DNA from: Acidobacteriota bacterium | GTDB taxonomy: Bacteria > Acidobacteriota > Aminicenantia > JBFLYD01 | NCBI GenBank assembly: GCA_040756905.1 | Contig: JBFLYD010000043.1 | Coordinates: 1 to 64,000 of the forward strand | Direction of reading: 5' to 3' | Length of the DNA stretch: 64,000 nt | Shown here: positions 17,720-28,700 of the stretch, in pieces | How positions within the stretch are numbered: the first letter of the stretch is position 1 | How the letters are laid out: each line of letters opens with the position of its first letter | Program-made: the position numbers and the translations under genes | Notes under the pieces: generated by a model | What the model saw: the letters and a program-made list of their open reading frames with translations, nothing else | What the model was told of the DNA's origin: nothing | Databases searched by the model: none

Positions 17720-19513
17720 TCAATCTAACTTTAACAGGGCGAGGAAGGCTTCCTGAGGAACTTCAATTCTTCCAATCTTTTTCATCCTCTTCTTGCCAGC
17801 TTTCTGCTTTTCAAGTAACTTCTTCTTTCTTGTAACGTCACCTCCATAACATTTCGCTAAAACATTCTTTCTCATAGGCTTTACAGATTCTCTTGCTATT
17901 ATTCTCCCTCCTATGGCAGCTTGAATCACCACCTCGAAAAGCTGTCTTGGTATCAGCTCTCTCATTTTTGTTATAAGAGCTCTTCCCCTTTCGTATGCTT
18001 TCTCTTTATGCACGATTGAAGAAAGGGCATCAATTGGTTCTCCATTTAACAAAATATCAAGCCTTACAAGGTCTCCTTCCTGATACCTTGAGAATGTATA
18101 ATCCAAAGATGCATAACCACTGGAAACAGATTTCAGCTTACCATAAAAATCAAGAACTATTTCGTTAAGAGGGATATCGTATACTAATAAAATTTTATTA
18201 GCTGAAACATAATCGAGTTTTTTCTGAACCCCCCGTCTATTCTCTAATAATTTCAATATCGCCCCGAGATAATCTTCAGGCGTCAATATTAAAATCTCAA
18301 TGATTGGTTCTTCAATTCTTAATATATTCGAAGCTGGTGGTAGCTTTGAAGGATTTTCCACATCAAAAAATTTTCCGTCTCTTTTTGCAACTTTATATCT
18401 CACAGACGGAGATGTGGTTATTAAATTTAATCCAAACTCTCTTTCGAGCCTTTCTTGAACTATCTCCTGATGTAAAAGCCCAAGGAATCCACATCTGAAC
18501 CCATAGCCCAATGCAGGGGAATTTTCAGGTTCATAAACAAACGATGAATCATTAAGTTTCAATTTCTCAAGAGCATCCTTTAATTCTTCATAATTTGTAT
18601 CTGCTGCAGGAAACAACCCGGCGAAAACCATTGGCTTTGCCTCTTTAAACCCGGGAAGCGGTGCTGAAGCAGGGTTGGAATCATCTGTAATAGTATCACC
18701 GATTCTCACGTCTGAAATTTTCTTGATGTTTGCGATTAAATAACCTACCTCTCCTGCTGAAAGAAATTCAAATTTTACAGGTTTTGGAGTTAGCTTTCCA
18801 ACTTCTTCAACTTCATACAGGGCTCCTGTATTGAAAAACCTGATTTTCCTCTTTATTTTTAATGTGCCATCAAAAATTCTTACTAAAACAATTACCCCTC
18901 TGTATGGGTCAAACCATGAATCAAATACAAGGGCTTTTAAAGGATTCTCTTCAGAGCCTTTTGGAGGAGGGATTTTTTCTACGATTGCTTCTATAACCTC
19001 ATCTATTCCTGTACCTTCTTTCGCACTTATCAGGTATGCCTCGCTCTGATTAATCCCTATTACATGTTCCATCTGCTCGAGGGTTCGAGGTATATCAGCG
19101 TTTTGTAAGTCGATTTTATTAATCAGAGGAATCAAAACAAGGTCATTTTCAATTGCAAGGTATGTGTTGGCAAGAGTCTGGGCTTCAACTCCTTGGGTGG
19201 CATCTATTATAAGAAGAGCGCCTTCGCATGCTGCTAAACTTCTTGAAACTTCATATGTAAAGTCAACATGACCTGGTGTATCAATAAGATTAAATACATA
19301 ATCATTTCCATCCCTTGCTCTGTATTTCAAAGTTACAGTATGAGCTTTAATTGTGATTCCCCTTTCTCTTTCCAGCTCCATCGAGTCAAGAACCTGCTCT
19401 TCCATCTCTCTTGGTGAGATTGCTCCTGTTTTCTCGAGTAATCTATCGGCAAACGTGGATTTCCCATGGTCAATATGAGCAATGACAGAAAAATTCCTTA
19501 TGAATTTGTTCAT
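17720..19513 (-). CDS. lepA: Elongation factor 4 (LepA)
   Basis: The 597-residue translational GTPase shows P-loop AHIDHGKST (12-20), switch [18 protein letters not shown] and the LepA-specific C-terminus ([35 protein letters not shown] in two adjoining blocks). LepA acts on ribosomes during initiation or back-translocation under ionic stress. Its ATG overlaps the stop of the upstream ROK kinase by 4 nt, indicating coupled translation. Length is normal. Confidence 0.97.
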   Translation of the reverse strand: MNKFIRNFSVIAHIDHGKSTFADRLLEKTGAISPREMEEQVLDSMELERERGITIKAHTVTLKYRARDGNDYVFNLIDTPGHVDFTYEVSRSLAACEGALLIIDATQGVEAQTLANTYLAIENDLVLIPLINKIDLQNADIPRTLEQMEHVIGINQSEAYLISAKEGTGIDEVIEAIVEKIPPPKGSEENPLKALVFDSWFDPYRGVIVLVRIFDGTLKIKRKIRFFNTGALYEVEEVGKLTPKPVKFEFLSAGEVGYLIANIKKISDVRIGDTITDDSNPASAPLPGFKEAKPMVFAGLFPAADTNYEELKDALEKLKLNDSSFVYEPENSPALGYGFRCGFLGLLHQEIVQERLEREFGLNLITTSPSVRYKVAKRDGKFFDVENPSKLPPASNILRIEEPIIEILILTPEDYLGAILKLLENRRGVQKKLDYVSANKILLVYDIPLNEIVLDFYGKLKSVSSGYASLDYTFSRYQEGDLVRLDILLNGEPIDALSSIVHKEKAYERGRALITKMRELIPRQLFEVVIQAAIGGRIIARESVKPMRKNVLAKCYGGDVTRKKKLLEKQKAGKKRMKKIGRIEVPQEAFLALLKLD

Positions 19514-20409
19514 AAATTTTCCCTTGCCCAGAGAGCAGCTCCAATCATTCCTGCTCTGTTACCTAAAGAAGCAATGGATATCTCAGTGTTTTTATATATC
19601 CATTCATGACACCTTCGCTTTATTTCTTCTACAGCAGGTTTCATAATGAAATCACCTGCACCTATAATTCCGCCACCAATAACTATTCTCTGGGGATTTA
19701 ATATATTAATCAGAGATGAAAGGCCTATCCCTAAATAATACCCTGCTTTTCTAAAAGCCTCGATAGCCTCTTTATCCCCTTTTTCTGCCCTTAAATATAT
19801 CTCTTTTGTGTCTAAAATCTCTTCCTTTTTTTTCATTGCAAGATAATTTTTGAGAATTTTCGCTGCAGCGACCTCTGTCTCAACACACCCTTTGCCACCA
19901 CATTTACAGTCATCACCTTCTGGATTCACCACCGAATGGCCAAATTCTCCACCAAATCCATTTGCACCAACCCATAGCTTTCCATTTAGTATAATTCCAG
20001 AACCAACACCTGTCCCCAGGGTGATAAACACCATAGAATGGGAATTCTTTCCAGAGCCTTTTTTATATTCTCCCCAAGCAGCTAAATTTGCATCATTGTT
20101 TATAAAAAACGGCACAGTAAAATAACGATTAAGGAAAAGCTTTATCTTAACCTCTCTAAAATAATCAATGTTTGGGGAGTTGTATATAATTCCCTTTTGT
20201 AAATTATGAAACCCTGCTATTCCAAGCCCTGCAGCTTCGATATCATATTTCTCTTTAAAATCTTTAAAAACATTTCCAATTGAATTTAAAAATTCCTGAA
20301 GATTCTTCGGAGTATCGATTGAAATTTCGCTTTCAATTTCTCCTTCCTCATCAACTACACCACACTTTATTTTTGTCCCTCCAACGTCATATCCTAAAAA
20401 ATAACTCAT
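19510..20409 (-). CDS. ROK-family glucokinase-type kinase
   Basis: The 299-residue protein has ATP-binding [16 protein letters not shown] near the start, catalytic [12 protein letters not shown], substrate motif [10 protein letters not shown] and the zinc motif [13 protein letters not shown] kinases phosphorylate glucose or related hexoses. It overlaps both neighbours by 4 nt (methyltransferase upstream, lepA downstream). Confidence 0.92.
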   Translation of the reverse strand: MSYFLGYDVGGTKIKCGVVDEEGEIESEISIDTPKNLQEFLNSIGNVFKDFKEKYDIEAAGLGIAGFHNLQKGIIYNSPNIDYFREVKIKLFLNRYFTVPFFINNDANLAAWGEYKKGSGKNSHSMVFITLGTGVGSGIILNGKLWVGANGFGGEFGHSVVNPEGDDCKCGGKGCVETEVAAAKILKNYLAMKKKEEILDTKEIYLRAEKGDKEAIEAFRKAGYYLGIGLSSLINILNPQRIVIGGGIIGAGDFIMKPAVEEIKRRCHEWIYKNTEISIASLGNRAGMIGAALWARENL

Positions 20410-21308
20410 TTTTTTAATCCTACAATCGCATAGTCAACGAAACCAAAGAGAATATTATTTATTTTCCTGAAATTATCTGAAATTATTCGAAATCTCTCAT
20501 CATCTTCCGGGATTTCTTTAAGACGTTGCTTCTCTCCAACCTCAGAAAGATAAATTATCTCAATATCTCCAAAACCAGCGGATTCGAGAAGAAATTTTAA
20601 AGTTTCTGGATGGACTGGCTTTCGATGGGTAAAATCTCTTGAAAATATTTCAGATAGAGCAAAAAGGGATTTGGGATTTATTGTCTCAAGAATTAGATAG
20701 GAATCGCTTTTCAATTTTACAAAAGCTGTTCCAATTAGTTTCTGTAGATAATTTGGTTCTAAATGCTCAATAACCTGAGATGAAAAAATTCCACCTAAAG
20801 ACTCATCATCGATTGAAAGAAGATGCTCAAGAATATCTGCTTTTACGCATTTAATGCCTTTTTCTTTACAGACCTGAACCATTTCATCATTTAAATCAAT
20901 TCCATAAGATTCAATTCCATTTTCTTTTAGGATTTCAAGAAACTCACCTCTCCCACATCCAAGGTCAAGAACATTTTTCTTTCCTTTAAAATATTTTAAA
21001 TAAATTTCCTGCCTTTTCTTTACTTCTTCCTGCCATCCCCTGAAATGAGTTTCAAATCTATGATAACTAAGAGATTCAAGAGCTGATGATAAATCTTTTG
21101 TTTTTTTCACATCGATTTTCCTGTACATTTTTAAATCCATTACAATCTCATCGAGTTCATTTTTAATTTTTGTGTGAGCTTTAAGAAGTGCCCTTAGATC
21201 TTCCTGCTGAAAACCAATCCTGTCAATCTTCCAGTTAAGACTATCGAATAAAATTCCTACATGGTTTGAACCAAGGGCATCCCATTCTCTTTCTTTTGCA
21301 TCTATCAT
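20406..21308 (-). CDS. Class I SAM-dependent methyltransferase
   Basis: The 300-residue protein has a helical N-terminal region of about 95 residues, then the Rossmann fold motif I VLDLGCGRGEFLEIL (about 116), acidic motif II YGIDLND and HLEP(N)YLQKLI. The layout (coiled N-terminus then methyltransferase domain) resembles methyltransferases of polysaccharide biosynthesis loci. Substrate is unknown. It is the first gene of the coupled trio with the ROK kinase and lepA. Confidence 0.85.
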   Translation of the reverse strand: MIDAKEREWDALGSNHVGILFDSLNWKIDRIGFQQEDLRALLKAHTKIKNELDEIVMDLKMYRKIDVKKTKDLSSALESLSYHRFETHFRGWQEEVKKRQEIYLKYFKGKKNVLDLGCGRGEFLEILKENGIESYGIDLNDEMVQVCKEKGIKCVKADILEHLLSIDDESLGGIFSSQVIEHLEPNYLQKLIGTAFVKLKSDSYLILETINPKSLFALSEIFSRDFTHRKPVHPETLKFLLESAGFGDIEIIYLSEVGEKQRLKEIPEDDERFRIISDNFRKINNILFGFVDYAIVGLKK

Positions 21309-21423
21309 CGGAATGATGGATTTAAAATAAATAATGCATAAATTTGTTATTTTCTCGTAAAAAAATAGAATTTCTTTAAGATTTGTTAAATAATTGTAAA
21401 ATAATTGGTTCTTTTCTTTTTTA

Positions 21424-21633
21424 TTAAAAAAAAAATTTTTTTATTTTATCTGAGACCTTTGCTGGTTTTTTAATTGTTTGATTGATTTTTGTCAATGTCT
21501 TTTGAATTTCATATTTTAAATTTTTTAACTCTTCTGCATTTATTAAACTCTCAATTTCATTAAGGTATTTTAAATTTAGCTTTTCACTTTCCTCTCTTTC
21601 TTCGGCCAATTTTTTTAATACTAAAGGATCCAT
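21424..21633 (-). CDS. Small coiled-coil protein
   Basis: This 69-residue, highly charged protein (LKKLAEEREESEKLNLKYLN) has a predicted helical heptad-like pattern and no signal. It follows tatA after 19 nt and could be co-expressed with it. Not recognised. Confidence 0.5.
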   Translation of the reverse strand: MDPLVLKKLAEEREESEKLNLKYLNEIESLINAEELKNLKYEIQKTLTKINQTIKKPAKVSDKIKKFFF

Positions 21634-21652
21634 TTTATTCTAATTTTTTTAA

Positions 21653-21859
21653 TTACTTATTTTCCTGCTCGTTAGAGTTTGAAAGAGATTTATTCTCTTC
21701 TTTCTCTTCTTTCGAGCTCGAGCCAGAAATCGCCTTCTTGAAATTTTTAATTCCCTCTCCAATTCCCTTTCCAATCTCTGGAAGCTTCCTTGCACCGAAT
21801 AGAAGAAGAACGATCAGCAGTATTAATATAATTTCAGGCAAACCTATTCTTCCAAACAT
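21653..21859 (-). CDS. tatA: Twin-arginine translocase subunit TatA/TatE
   Basis: The 68-residue protein has a short N-terminal membrane helix ([20 protein letters not shown]), the conserved FG-x-KLPE hinge, an amphipathic helix ([16 protein letters not shown]) and an acidic tail. TatA forms the pore for folded proteins carrying twin-arginine signals; the aminotransferase at 7157-8461 has such a signal. TatB and TatC are not in the window. Confidence 0.95.
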   Translation of the reverse strand: MFGRIGLPEIILILLIVLLLFGARKLPEIGKGIGEGIKNFKKAISGSSSKEEKEENKSLSNSNEQENK

Positions 21860-22072
21860 ATTTTTCCTCCTTTCAAAAAATATTATAAATTCTTTAAAAA
21901 GTCAAACTTTATTTGACATTAGAGCCCTTTACATAAGCTTGAAAGAAGATTTATTCAGTTCATCCCAGTGCAGTCAGGGAAGCTGAAAAGAAAGAGATTC
22001 TTCTTATAGCTTCTTATCAGAGATAACAAAAGGCATTATTTAATTTGACTAAAATTATATTAAAAATCCCAG

Positions 22073-23029
22073 TCAATAATAAATACCTGCCATCTCTCTT
22101 AAAATTTTTATCCTTTTCTGAATTGGAGGGTGGGTGCTCCACATCTCAGCAAAAAATCCTTCTTTTGAATTTACTGCTTTGTTCATGGGGTCAGATATGA
22201 AAAGATGGGCAGTCCCCTGTGTGGCTCTATCCACAACTTTATCATAGTGATTTGCAATTTTTTCCAGGGCTTTTGCAAGGGCAAAGGGATTTCTTGTAAA
22301 TTCTGCTGAAGCTGCATCAGCCATGTATTCTCGAGCCCGTGATATGGCCAGAGCCATCAACCTTGCGATGAGTGGAGCTAAAATTGCCAAAACTAAAAAT
22401 ACAATTAGAATTATGGGATGAATTCCTCCACCTCTTCCTTCTCTTTTACCTTTTGTAGATGTTTTTCCTCCTGAGTAGAACAAAATTCTTCTTGCCCAGT
22501 CCGATAGCAAAACAACTGCTCCAAGAAGAGCAGAAACAATAGTCATGGTTAATATATCTTTATTTCTGACATGTCCCATCTCATGGGCAATGACACCTTG
22601 GATTTCTTCTCGACTCATTGTTTCGATAAGTCCGGTAGTGACTCCAATTGAAGAATGTCTTGGGTCTCTTCCTGTGGCAAATGCATTGGGTGATGCTTCT
22701 GGTATGATATACACTTTTGGGGCTGGCATTCCAGATGCAAGGGACATCTCCCTCACAATATTTAACACCTGTTTTTCTTTTAAATCATTCTCATTTGCAG
22801 GTCTTGCTTTCATCGAGAGAAGTACTAATTTATCTCCAAAAAAATAGGCAATAAAACTCTGGAAGCTTCCAAATCCAAGAGCCAATGCTGTTGCATAGGG
22901 AAAATCCAGATTCAGGTAAAATCTGTCGATTAGATATCCGAGAATCCCAAGGATTACAAGGAAAATAAAAATTAAAAATAAAGTTTTCCTGTTGTTTATT
23001 CTCTGCTGTTCAAAGAAATCAATTTTCAT
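22073..23029 (-). CDS. htpX: Membrane-bound zinc protease HtpX-like (M48)
   Basis: The 318-residue protein has two N-terminal membrane helices (about 16-35 and 45-62), the zinc motif HEMGH at 149-153, two further hydrophobic segments and the third ligand in AREYMADAASAEF. HtpX degrades misfolded inner-membrane proteins. It starts 6 nt after lemA; LemA-M48 pairs are common. Confidence 0.93.
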   Translation of the reverse strand: MKIDFFEQQRINNRKTLFLIFIFLVILGILGYLIDRFYLNLDFPYATALALGFGSFQSFIAYFFGDKLVLLSMKARPANENDLKEKQVLNIVREMSLASGMPAPKVYIIPEASPNAFATGRDPRHSSIGVTTGLIETMSREEIQGVIAHEMGHVRNKDILTMTIVSALLGAVVLLSDWARRILFYSGGKTSTKGKREGRGGGIHPIILIVFLVLAILAPLIARLMALAISRAREYMADAASAEFTRNPFALAKALEKIANHYDKVVDRATQGTAHLFISDPMNKAVNSKEGFFAEMWSTHPPIQKRIKILREMAGIYY

Positions 23030-23035
23030 TAAGTG

Positions 23036-23584
23036 TTAAAAACTTAAATCAACCTTTGGGACTGCCTTTTCTTCTTCTGGAGCTTTGAAAAATTCAAAGA
23101 GCTTAAAGGCAAATACAGAAGCAATTATATTACTGGGGAAAACCTGAGTTTTTGTGTTGTATCTCATAACAGAATCATTGTAGTGCTGTCTTGTGAAAGA
23201 TATCTGATTTTCAGTTGTGGTAAGCTCTTCCTGAAGGGCAAGCACATTCTGATTAGCTTTTAAATCAGGATAGTTCTCAAAAAGGGCAAACAGCCTTGAA
23301 AGAACTCCGCTCAGCTCCCCTTCTGCTTCTGCTTTAGCTGTTACACTGGTTGCTGAAACAGCTTTTGCTCTTGCCTCCATCACTCTGTTTAAAGTCTCCT
23401 GTTCATATTTCATGTATCCTCTGACAGCATTAACTAAGTTTGGAATTAAATCATGTCTTCTTTTCAATTGAACATCTATCTGTGACCATGCATTATTTAC
23501 CTGCACTCTCATTCTGATAAGGGAGTTATACATAAGTATTACCCAGACAATAAAAAGAACTACTAAAATAAGTATTACTGTCAT
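23036..23584 (-). CDS. lemA: LemA family protein
   Basis: The 182-residue protein has an N-terminal membrane helix (VILILVVLFIVWVILMYNSL), then the helical LemA domain with VNNAWSQIDVQLKRRHDLIP and FPSNIIASVFAF. Function is poorly defined; it is generally linked to membrane stress and often paired with HtpX or TPM proteins, as here. Confidence 0.95.
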   Translation of the reverse strand: MTVILILVVLFIVWVILMYNSLIRMRVQVNNAWSQIDVQLKRRHDLIPNLVNAVRGYMKYEQETLNRVMEARAKAVSATSVTAKAEAEGELSGVLSRLFALFENYPDLKANQNVLALQEELTTTENQISFTRQHYNDSVMRYNTKTQVFPSNIIASVFAFKLFEFFKAPEEEKAVPKVDLSF

Positions 23585-23717
23585 TTAGCTTCCTCCATTT
23601 CCTGAAAATTAAAAAACTTTACGCAACGAAAATTCATATTATCAAAAAAATTAAACTCAATACAATATCTTAACGGCTTTCTCCACAACCCAGCCTCATC
23701 ACCTTTTTATTTTATTA

Positions 23718-23924
23718 AACCCGAATTACGCAAGGTTTCCTTCAATGTCATTCCTGCCCCCATTTTCATGAGGGTAAACTCCAGCAGGAATCCAGCGTTT
23801 ATTATCCCTTATTTCTGGATCCCCGCCCCCCGTTTTCACGGGGGCAAGTTTACCCCTGCGAAAGCAGGGGGCGGGAATGACGAATTAACGAAGGTTTACA
23901 TAATATCTTTGCGTAATTCGGGTT
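23718..23924. repeat. Family E-type element with 16-bp terminal inverted repeats, copy E3
   Basis: The perfect ends are AACCCGAATTACGCAA and TTGCGTAATTCGGGTT. Inside are nested inverted pairs (CATTCCTGCCCCCATTTTCA and CGGGGGCAAG; CCCCTGCGAAAGCAGGGG). The ends differ from those of E1 and E4, so it is a separate subfamily sharing the same core. Non-coding. Confidence 0.8.
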
Positions 23925-23970
23925 AAATTAAAGAGAGAAACCTCTCACTGAGCGATATATCGACAAGCAT

Positions 23971-24124
23971 CTAATACAAACGAATTAAATAAATTGACAT
24001 GTAGGGCATGGCTTTACCATGCATTAAGCAACCCCCGAATCAACCCATGAAACAAAGTTCAGGGCAAGGTTCGGGGCAGGCTCTGAAGGGTTGCCCTACA
24101 AAGAAAATGTCAACTTATTTATGC
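23971..24124. repeat. Family C element, copy C4
   Basis: The unit starts TAATACAAACGAATTAAATA and has TAGGGCATGGC and GGTTGCCCTA near the ends. It is almost the same as C1. Just left of it is GAGCGATATATCGAC (23950-23964), which recurs inverted at about 47998-48012. Confidence 0.75.
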
Positions 24125-24163
24125 CGCTCATTATAATAAAAAACTTTACTTGCTTCTTCTTTT

Positions 24164-24400
24164 TCACTCCACTGGAATCTCTTCGCCTTCCACCTTTCTG
24201 GGCCATTCAATCTCTAAGACTCCAGGTTTTGTAAGCCTTACTTTGATTTCTTCTTTTTTAACATCCGGGTTTATCTTAATTTTCAATACATGAAATTTCT
24301 CAGTCCTTGTATATCTTACAGGTCTTCCCTGCCCGTGAAAACCGAACCCGAATGGACCGATTCTTATCCCTAAATCTTCCCATAAATCTTCAAAATCCAT
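24164..24400 (-). CDS. Small Hsp20/CS-like protein
   Basis: This 78-residue protein begins MDFEDLWEDLG; the start is fixed by GGAGG 5 nt upstream of the ATG at 24400. The C-terminal half looks like one half of an alpha-crystallin/CS beta-sandwich (FHVLKIKINPDVKKEEIKVR, PGVLEIEWPR). It is too short to be a full Hsp20, so it may be a minimal member or a conserved small family. No operon partner is evident. Confidence 0.6.
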   Translation of the reverse strand: MDFEDLWEDLGIRIGPFGFGFHGQGRPVRYTRTEKFHVLKIKINPDVKKEEIKVRLTKPGVLEIEWPRKVEGEEIPVE

Positions 24401-24528
24401 GACAACCTCCTTTTTTATTATGAGAAAATATTCTATATCTTTCAATACTTCCAGTAAAATTAAGGCAAATTTTCAAATCAAAAATTTGGTGAGAAGAATC
24501 TCCTTTATCTCAATTTCTTATATTTTTT

Positions 24529-25419
24529 TCAATCACAAGGCTCAATCTTACATTCATTACCATTTATACTCTCCACTTGAATTGTGGAATGATGGATTCC
24601 AAACTTTGAAGAAAGTATATTATTAGATTTATCCAAAACCATTTGAGTATCTGTATTTTCTCTTACTACGAGATGAGCTGTTAAAGAAACAAATCCTGAA
24701 GTAATGCTCCAGATATGAAGGTCGTGAACTTTTTGAACTCCATGTATTAAAGTCAGGGCTTCTCTTACCTTATTGATATCCAAATAAGTTGGAGAACCTT
24801 CCATAAGTACATGAAAAGATTCTTTTATCAATTTCCAAGAGCTCCAAAGAATCAATATGCATATCAAAATACTTACTAAAGGATCCACTACCATCCAACC
24901 CGTAAAACGAATCGTAAGACTGGCAATAATTACACCCAAACTTCCTAAAGCATCGCCAAGGACATGAAGAAATGCTCCTTTGACATTTAAATTTTCCTCT
25001 CTTGAACGAAAAAGAATCATCCCACTTGTAAGATTTGCAAGTAATCCAATGGATGCCACTATAAGCATCATTCCACTTCTTACTTCCGGCGGTGATTGAA
25101 AGCGCTTATATGCCTCATAAACAATTACACCTGCAATTATCCACAGGGTCAGACCATTTACAAAAGCTGCAAATATCTCAAAACGATACCATCCAAATGT
25201 CTTTTTAAAAGTTCGATGTTTTGAAGATAGCCAGAACGCAAAAAGGCTTAATCCTAATGCCCCAACATCTGTAAACATATGCCCTGCATCAGCCAAGAGA
25301 GCGAGGCTTTTAGTTATTATCCCTCCTACAATTTCCACTCCCATAAAAAAGAGCGTTATTATAAGGGCATAGCTAAGTTTTTTCTTGCTTTCAGTTTGCG
25401 CTCTTTCCCTAAATTGCAC
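24529..25419 (-). CDS. czcD: CDF (CzcD-type) divalent cation exporter
   Basis: The 296-residue protein has six membrane helices with metal-site motifs LADAGHMFTDVGAL (HxxxD, helix 2) and HVLGDALGSLG (HxxxD, helix 5), and a C-terminal cytoplasmic ferredoxin-like domain. It exchanges Zn/Cd/Co for protons across the inner membrane. The GTG start overlaps the PII-like gene by 11 nt and has an AGAGG site. It is the last gene of the efflux operon. Confidence 0.92.
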   Translation of the reverse strand: MQFRERAQTESKKKLSYALIITLFFMGVEIVGGIITKSLALLADAGHMFTDVGALGLSLFAFWLSSKHRTFKKTFGWYRFEIFAAFVNGLTLWIIAGVIVYEAYKRFQSPPEVRSGMMLIVASIGLLANLTSGMILFRSREENLNVKGAFLHVLGDALGSLGVIIASLTIRFTGWMVVDPLVSILICILILWSSWKLIKESFHVLMEGSPTYLDINKVREALTLIHGVQKVHDLHIWSITSGFVSLTAHLVVRENTDTQMVLDKSNNILSSKFGIHHSTIQVESINGNECKIEPCD

Positions 25420-25750
25420 TTTTTCCTCTTTCTCCAGTCCGAATTTTTATAACATCTTGAACCTCATATATAAATATCTTTCCATCTCCTTTACTTCCAG
25501 TTCTGGCATTCTCCTCAATAGTCCTGACAGTGACCTCTGTAAGCTCATCAGGTACAACGATTTCCAATTTTATCTTTTTATCATATTCTATAATTTCATC
25601 TGAGAATTTATCTTTATAGTTAACTTTCATACTCTTTCCAAAGCCCTTTACTTCAGAAACAGTAATACCAGGAAGCTCCTCAATATACCTCAGGGCCCTA
25701 ATAACTTTTTCAAGCATCAATGGCTTTATAATCGCCTTAATTTCTTTCAT
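25409..25750 (-). CDS. PII-like signalling protein of metal-efflux type
   Basis: The 113-residue protein starts MKEIKAIIKPLMLEKVIRAL and keeps the PII B-loop TGSKGDGKIFIYEV and C-terminal IKIRTGERG. The T-loop (KSMKVNYKDKFSDEIIEYD) does not match GlnB; the usual ELYRGAEY is absent. PII paralogues encoded beside RND metal pumps are a known group (PII-NG). It sits 11 nt from the pump gene and overlaps the CDF gene, so it likely senses nucleotides or metal for the pump rather than nitrogen status. Confidence 0.85.
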   Translation of the reverse strand: MKEIKAIIKPLMLEKVIRALRYIEELPGITVSEVKGFGKSMKVNYKDKFSDEIIEYDKKIKLEIVVPDELTEVTVRTIEENARTGSKGDGKIFIYEVQDVIKIRTGERGKSAI

Positions 25751-25761
25751 CTCTTTTCTCC

Positions 25762-28700
25762 TTATATTTCAATCTCTTCTTTTTTGGCCTCAAACCAACC
25801 ATACAATGTGGGAAGGACTAAAAGCGTTAATAAGGTAGAAGTTATCAATCCTCCAACAACCACTACTGCCAGAGGACGCTGCACTTCAGAACCAGGTCCT
25901 TGGGCAAAAAGAAGCGGGATTAGACTGAATATTGTGATAGAAGCTGTCATCAATACTGGACGGAGACGATGCTCACAAGCTTTTATGATAGATTCTCTTA
26001 AAGGCATTCCTTCTTGACGAAGCTGGTTAATGTAAGAAACCAACACAATACCATTTAAAACTGCTACTCCGAATAATGCAATAAATCCAACTGATGCAGG
26101 TACTGAAAGATAGAGGCCTGATATAAACAATGCTACAACTCCTCCTATCAAAGCAAAAGGCAGGTTCATAATAACAAGGATTGCTAATTTTATTGAATTA
26201 AAAGTCACAAACAAAAGAAAAAAGATAAGCCCTATGGTTATTGGAACAATAACCATTAATCTTTTCATAGCCCTTTGCTGACTTTCGAACTGTCCACCCC
26301 AGGTTATATAATAACCAGTAGGAAGCGTTACATTTTCTTTTATTTTACGTTTTGCTTCAGAGACAAAACCTCCAATATCCCTTCCATGTATATTGCATTC
26401 TATTCCTATGCGCCTCTGGGTATTTTCCCTGCTTATCTGGGCAGGTCCTTCAACAAATGAAATATCCGAAAGCTGGCTTAATGGTATTTTAAAACCATGG
26501 GGAGAATTTACTAATATATTTCCGATTGTGGATATTGAATTCCTTTTTTCTTCAGGAAATCTTATCAAAACGTCAAAGTATTTTTCACCTTCATACAGCT
26601 GAGTTGCAGGCTTTCCTCCTATTGCTGTTTCGATAATCATTTGCACATCATCGATGTTTACTCCGTACCGTGCTATCTTTTGACGATCTACACTTACAGA
26701 GAGATAAGGTTGCCCAGAAACTCGTTCGACAACGAGGTCTTCTACACCTTTAATTTTTGATAAAACTCTTCCGATTTCATCTGCCTTATTTTTTAACACC
26801 TCTAAACCCTCTCCAAATAGTTTTATGATTATCTGTGCTCGAGTTCCAGCAACAACTTCGTCAATCCTGCAGGCAATTGGTTGACTGAATGAAAAAGTTA
26901 TCCCAGGAAGTATTGACAACGCATCTCTCATCTTTTGAGTTAATTCTTCTCTTTTTTTAGCGTTCTTCCATTCAGAACGGGGCCTGAGAGTCCCCACAAA
27001 ACCAGTCCTTTCCACTCCCCTTGCTTCTATAGCTATACCAGTTTGACCTGTTCTTGAAACAACAGTTTCCAATTCAGGGAATTTCATAAGGGTCCTTTCA
27101 ACTTCTTTGCTTATCTCCAATGACTTTGGTAGAGAAATTCCAGGTAATAATTGTACATCCATATCAAATGCACCTTCATCCATTATAGGAATAAATTCTG
27201 TGCCCAATGGAGGGATTAAATATAAGGTGAAAAGAAGGAGTATACCTGCCGAGATAAGAATAATAGCTTTATGGTTTAATCCCCAGCGTAAAACAGGCAA
27301 ATATATTTTTTTTGCCCAATGAATCAAAAAAATTTTTTTCTCAGCTCCTGATTTTAATATCAAAGAGCAAAATACTGGGATAACAAAAATTGAAAGGATA
27401 AGAGATGAAAGAAGAGCTATTGTAACTGTGAAGGCCAGCGGAGTGAACATTTTCCCTTCTATTCCTTGAAGTGTCATTATTGGAATAAATGTTAATGCGA
27501 TAATCAATTCTCCAAAGATACTTGGCTTCATCACCTCTAAAACTGCCCTAAGCACAGTTGATAATTTGTGCTTCGATGCATCTGATTCTGAGTGATGTCT
27601 CTGAACATTTTCAACCTGTATTATTGTAGCATCTATTATCATCCCAATGGAAATTGCCAAACCACCAAGGGACATGAGGTTTGCTGTAAGTCCAGTGTGT
27701 TTCATAACGATAAATGTACATAGAGCAGATAGAGGAAATGCAAAAATAACAATCAGGGCACCACGGAAACTTCTTAAAAATAGATAAAGAACAAAAATTA
27801 CAAAAATTGCGCCTTCTTGCAATGCTTTTGTAACAGTGTGTATACTCTTCTTTACGATGTATGATCTTTTGTAAAAAGGCTTTATTTTCAATCCCTTAGG
27901 AAGAATGTTGCTTTCATTTATTTCTTCCACTTTTTTCTCAACCATTTCAACAACTTCACGACTGTTACTTCCCCGAAGCATCATTACTATTCCGCCCACA
28001 ACTTCTTTTTCACCATTTTTTACAGAAGCACCCTGGCGAACCGCCTGCCCAATTTCCACATCTGCCACATCGCGCATAAATACAGGAATTCCATCCCGGG
28101 ATTTTAAAACGATGTTTTCTATATCTTTTACTGATTGTAAGAGTCCTATGCCCCGGATTAAATATTGTTGGGAGTATCGCTGAAAAATATTCCCTCCTAC
28201 ATTCCGATTATTTCTTTTCAATCCTTCAACCACATCATCAAGGGAAATATCGAATTTCAGCAATTTATCTGAATCTGCATACACCTGATATTGTTTTATG
28301 TAACCTCCAAATGAATTAATTTCATTAACCCCTGGAATTGTTTTTAAAATAGGGCTTATAACCCAATCCTGAATCGTTCGCAATTCTGTTAAATATCTAA
28401 TCCTATCCGTTTCATCATCAGGTTCATTTCCTTCTAATGTGTACTGATAGATTTCACCCATGGCAGTTGATACAGGCCCCATCGAAATATCCACGCCTTC
28501 CGGTACTTTCTCTTTTGCCTCGATTAACCTTTCCAATACAAGCTGTCTCGCAAAATATATGTCGACATCATCTTCAAAGACCACAGTAACAACAGATAAA
28601 CCGAATCTGGAAACCGAACGTATTTGAGTCAATCCTGGTAGACCTCGCATTGCTATTTCAATTGGATAGGTAACAAATTTTTCAACCTCCAGAGGAGAAC

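Noticed and set aside
25784-28183. Several plus-strand frames opposite the RND pump
   Set aside because: All lie antisense to conserved pump sequence and show no family features.
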